DNA from: Flavobacteriales bacterium | GTDB lineage: Bacteria > Bacteroidota > Bacteroidia > Flavobacteriales_D > Crocinitomicaceae | NCBI GenBank assembly: GCA_015665275.1 | Contig: JADFAL010000061.1 | Coordinates: 62,001-126,000 of the forward strand | Length of the DNA: 64,000 bases | Reading direction: 5' to 3' | Position numbers and translations under genes: made by a program | The notes under the pieces: generated by a model | What the model was told of the DNA's origin: nothing | What the model saw: only the letters and a program-made list of their open reading frames with translations | Database searches by the model: none | Shown: positions 61,863-64,000 of the stretch, piece by piece | Numbering within the stretch: position 1 is the first letter of the stretch | Layout: each line of letters begins with the position of its first letter

Positions 61863-62893
61863 TTTTCAATTACTCCAAAATAGAATTTAATACGCTCTTT
61901 GTCTCCTTGTTTGTATGCTTTGAGAGGTTTTGATAAGCGGGTTAGGAACCACTTGATAATTCCGGCAAAAGGACGTGTTACGATGCGCTGGAGGGGAGGG
62001 ACAGAAGCCCGAAACCGTTCAAAGTACGTGTCAATAGTATCCGATCTGAAATGAAGAATTTCTTCTAAGTCATCTCCATCAGCATAATAACCGCAATGAA
62101 AATTTTGTCTAGCGAAGGCGTATTCTGGAAAGTTAACTGCTCCCATCCCAAATGCGTTGAACGCACGACTCATAAATTCCTTGTAGCTGATTCTGCAGGA
62201 TTTACCACCACCAAGATTATAAACTGTTCTTTCCAACTGTTCTTGCTGATCTAAAGAGTTCACATAGGCTCTGGCAGTATCACGAATCGTGCAAATCTCC
62301 ATGGGAGTGTCTAGGGGAACGATGAACATGATTCCCGAAATTTCGTGGTTTCCAATTCCCATGATTGCCGTTAATCGGAAAATGGACCAACGCAAAGAAC
62401 TGTTTTGAAGTATCGATTCTGCCTCAATTTTGGCAAGACCGTAATGGTCGTTGTGCACCTTTTCCAGCGGATCGCTAACGGTTATATTCGGAGTTTTTAA
62501 TCTGTCGCCATACACAACTACCGAGGAGCTAAACATGAAAAATGCATCAGGTGAATGCGTTTCCACGGCTTTTATCAAATTTCGAGTTCCTTCAATATTG
62601 ACTCTTCGTCCCAACTCAGGATTGTCTTCTGATAATGGCGGAATGATTCCTGCAAGATGAATAACAACACTCACGTTCTGGCATGCTTCAGCGAGAGACT
62701 CGGGTTTGGTAACATCGCCGTAGTGAAGTGTGATTTGGCCTTCAAATGGCTTTAGTTTTTTGCGTGTTTTTTTTGAATCACGAACTAATACAACCACTTC
62801 AGAAAGTCGGTTTTGTGACTTCAGCTGTTTGAGGATTTCGGTTCCTATGGCTCCGGTTGCGCCTGTGAGGAGTATTTTTTTGGTGAGAGACAA
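61859..62893 (-). CDS. NAD-dependent epimerase/3-beta-HSD-like short-chain dehydrogenase
   Basis: About 344 residues if TTG 62893 is the start (MSLTKKILLTGATGAIGTEI with TTG read as Met). No ATG occurs before residue ~130, and the alternative TTG at 62941 would translate part of the upstream inverted repeat. The Rossmann motif TGATGAIG, acidic VVVLVRDSKK, HYGDV, VVIHLAGIIPP and the catalytic YGLAKIE (Tyr-x-x-x-Lys) are present, with SSSVVVYG as the serine strand. It is coupled by a 4-base overlap to a 5-alpha-reductase-like gene, a pairing that fits steroid-type enone/alcohol chemistry (inference). Confidence 0.85.
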   Translation of the reverse strand: MSLTKKILLTGATGAIGTEILKQLKSQNRLSEVVVLVRDSKKTRKKLKPFEGQITLHYGDVTKPESLAEACQNVSVVIHLAGIIPPLSEDNPELGRRVNIEGTRNLIKAVETHSPDAFFMFSSSVVVYGDRLKTPNITVSDPLEKVHNDHYGLAKIEAESILQNSSLRWSIFRLTAIMGIGNHEISGIMFIVPLDTPMEICTIRDTARAYVNSLDQQEQLERTVYNLGGGKSCRISYKEFMSRAFNAFGMGAVNFPEYAFARQNFHCGYYADGDDLEEILHFRSDTIDTYFERFRASVPPLQRIVTRPFAGIIKWFLTRLSKPLKAYKQGDKERIKFYFGVIEK

Positions 62894-62896
62894 ATT

Positions 62897-62973
62897 GGAA
62901 GAAGGTTGAAAGTAGAAAGTTAGGAATAAATATCTAACCAAAATCTTCCTTCCGCTTTCAGTCTTCTACCAAC
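62897..62973. repeat. Purine/pyrimidine inverted repeat upstream of the 3-beta-HSD-like gene
   Basis: GGAAGAAGGTTGAAAGTAGA (from 62897) and TCTTCCTTCCGCTTTCAGTC (from 62944, plus CTTCTACC) are imperfect complements. A perfect inner stem GTTAG / CTAAC (62919-62923, 62934-62938) closes the loop. It resembles the element before atpG in composition and position. Confidence 0.5.
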
Positions 62974-62995
62974 ACATAGAACATAGAAATCCACC

Positions 62996-63586
62996 TCACA
63001 CTTCCCTACGATGCATTTGAAACGGCTTAAACAAAAGCAATTCAAAGATAAAACGTACGATTACCATAATCATGAGGACATAAACGAAGACTTTATTTTC
63101 AAAACTGATCACTGCAAACATCCCTCCTAAATTTAGAATAGTGAGCAAGACGAAATTCATCAAGAATCGATCGCGCATGTCGTCCACAATTTTTGATAGC
63201 GGTTTTTTAATCACTCCGAGCAAATAGAAGAAGAGGATCAGAACTCCGGCGATCCAAAGTGGCCATTCGGAAAACAATTCCGGAATGGTAGGCGTGTTAT
63301 CTCCCAAATCGGTTTCGGATAGTATGTATCGGCCAAACATGAATTGGACAAAAATCATGGTTCCACCCACAAAGATGCTTTGAATAGCCAATGGATGATT
63401 CTCGTACTTTTTGGGATTTCGAAAACCATCGATTATTCGCGATACCCCGTACAATACGAGTAGAATGATTAATTCCAGCGCGAACGAAACGAAAACACCA
63501 AATCCACTTGACCCGAAATAGACGCTTACAAGAAGCCAGACGTAGATGAAAAGGATTCCTAAAAAGTGACGTCCGCTTTCCGACAT
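62996..63586 (-). CDS. Integral membrane protein, DUF6498-like
   Basis: 196 residues with about six transmembrane helices (FLGILFIYVWLLVSVYFG, GVFVSFALELIILLVLYGV, SIFVGGTMIFVQFMFG and others). A conserved-looking charged loop, RIIDGFRNPKKYENHP, lies after helix 2. The overall pattern is like DUF6498 proteins, small bacterial membrane proteins of unknown function, but the match is from memory only. It begins 4 bases after the end of the S9 peptidase gene, suggesting an operon. Confidence 0.65.
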   Translation of the reverse strand: MSESGRHFLGILFIYVWLLVSVYFGSSGFGVFVSFALELIILLVLYGVSRIIDGFRNPKKYENHPLAIQSIFVGGTMIFVQFMFGRYILSETDLGDNTPTIPELFSEWPLWIAGVLILFFYLLGVIKKPLSKIVDDMRDRFLMNFVLLTILNLGGMFAVISFENKVFVYVLMIMVIVRFIFELLLFKPFQMHRREV

Positions 63587-63590
63587 CCTT

Positions 63591-64000
63591 TTACAAGGTT
63601 TCTCCTAACCACTTATAAAACTCGGTATGCCAGATCAAACTATTTTGATAATCGAGTACCCAATGGTTCTCTTCTGGGAAGAAAAGCAAACGACTCTTGA
63701 TCCCCTGCAATTGCGCTGCTTGGAATGCTTCCAATCCTTGTCCAATGGGAACTCGGAAATCCAAACCTCCTTGAATAATCATGATTGGGGTATCCCAATC
63801 TTCAACGCGTTCGGATGGATTGAAAATCGTGTGACTTGCCCAAGCATCTTTGTTGTTTTTGTCCCAGTATGGTCCGCCCAAATCCCAGTTCAAGAAGAAC
63901 AATTCTTCGGTGGTTCCATACATGCTTTTCCAATTGAAGATTCCATCGTGTGCAATGAAGCTTTTGAATCGACCATTGTGAATAGCAGCCAGATAAAATG
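63591..64000 (-). CDS. S9-family (prolyl oligopeptidase-like) peptidase, C-terminal part
   Basis: The reading frame is open to the right edge, so only the last ~135 residues are present. It shows the end of the alpha/beta-hydrolase catalytic domain. A helix FKSFIAHDGIFNWKSMYG and TPIMIIQGGLDFRVPIGQGL with the catalytic Asp are followed by SRLLFFPEENHWVLDYQN with the catalytic His. The Ser lies outside the window. S9 enzymes of this type (DPP/acylaminoacyl peptidases) cleave short peptides, often in the periplasm of Bacteroidota. Residues HW after EEN and the short tail FYKWLGETL are typical. Confidence 0.88.
   Translation of the reverse strand, partial: FYLAAIHNGRFKSFIAHDGIFNWKSMYGTTEELFFLNWDLGGPYWDKNNKDAWASHTIFNPSERVEDWDTPIMIIQGGLDFRVPIGQGLEAFQAAQLQGIKSRLLFFPEENHWVLDYQNSLIWHTEFYKWLGETL

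Noticed and set aside
1-64000. tRNA, rRNA, tmRNA, IS element or prophage
   Set aside because: No clover-leaf-like gene, transposase, integrase or phage structural gene was recognised; spacers are mostly below 250 bases.

Overview
The window comes from a member of the Bacteroidota, most likely Flavobacteriales and perhaps a Crocinitomicaceae/Fluviicola-like lineage (inference). Evidence: several secreted proteins with C-terminal type IX secretion (T9SS) sorting domains, a PorW/SprE lipoprotein, the typical Bacteroidota gene string porW-bactofilin-atpZ-atpB-E-F-H-A-G without atpD/atpC, and a dozen promoters of the Bacteroidota type (TTG, about 20 nt, TAnnTTTG) with no Shine-Dalgarno dependence. 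It is ordinary chromosome: dense, mostly housekeeping, with no tRNA, rRNA, CRISPR array, IS element or prophage recognised.

Layout. 1-2.5 kb: LytT-type response regulator (cut by the window edge) and its TPR histidine kinase. 2.6-6.2 kb: leuS and a TRIC/UPF0126 channel. 6.4-9.8 kb: giant T9SS protein with a strong terminator. 10-12 kb: DUF3108 protein, a small secreted protein interrupted by TAG, a DUF1826-like protein. 12.1-13.9 kb: lepA. 13.9-15.2 kb: gene-free region with three copies of a hairpin module and two GC-rich REP-like elements. 15.2-22.7 kb: dinB, a lipoprotein, an alpha/beta hydrolase-OsmC fusion, two tandem PPK2 kinases, and an ABC exporter with its TetR regulator. 22.8-26.3 kb: membrane MutS-like ATPase and a decayed T9SS gene. 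26.5-30.6 kb: 2-oxoglutarate dehydrogenase E2 and E1. 30.9-39.8 kb: glycine-rich T9SS protein, a frameshifted secreted protein, a lipoprotein, metG, and a saccharopine dehydrogenase-like enzyme. 40-43.6 kb: DUF2157/GDYXXLXY pair, YebC, an exported methyltransferase-like protein. 43.7-52.6 kb: porW/sprE, bactofilin and the ATP synthase operon. 52.6-59.3 kb: orphan TonB-C proteins, a T9SS thioredoxin-like protein, a BNR-repeat protein, a TauE/SafE permease. 59.3-64 kb: fhs, a 5-alpha-reductase-like and 3-beta-HSD-like pair, a membrane protein and the end of an S9 peptidase.

Working together: the ATP synthase, 2-oxoglutarate dehydrogenase and PPK2 genes serve energy metabolism. PorW belongs to the machine that exports the T9SS cargo encoded in the same window. 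The TetR gene has two matching palindromes around its own promoter and sits in a translationally coupled operon with the ABC exporter.

Most unusual points: (1) a three-copy module at 14.07-14.91 kb, made of TATAAA-like box, compensatorily conserved hairpin, invariant CCTAAACTACTACTACTT linker and a start codon opening an MKTNFYLV peptide; (2) a REP-like element inserted in frame inside leuS; (3) three accessory genes broken by nonsense or frameshift changes while the housekeeping genes are intact; (4) a terminator-like hairpin just after atpE and a second, two-state hairpin before atpG. All functional statements rest on reading the sequence and on family knowledge; no search was run.
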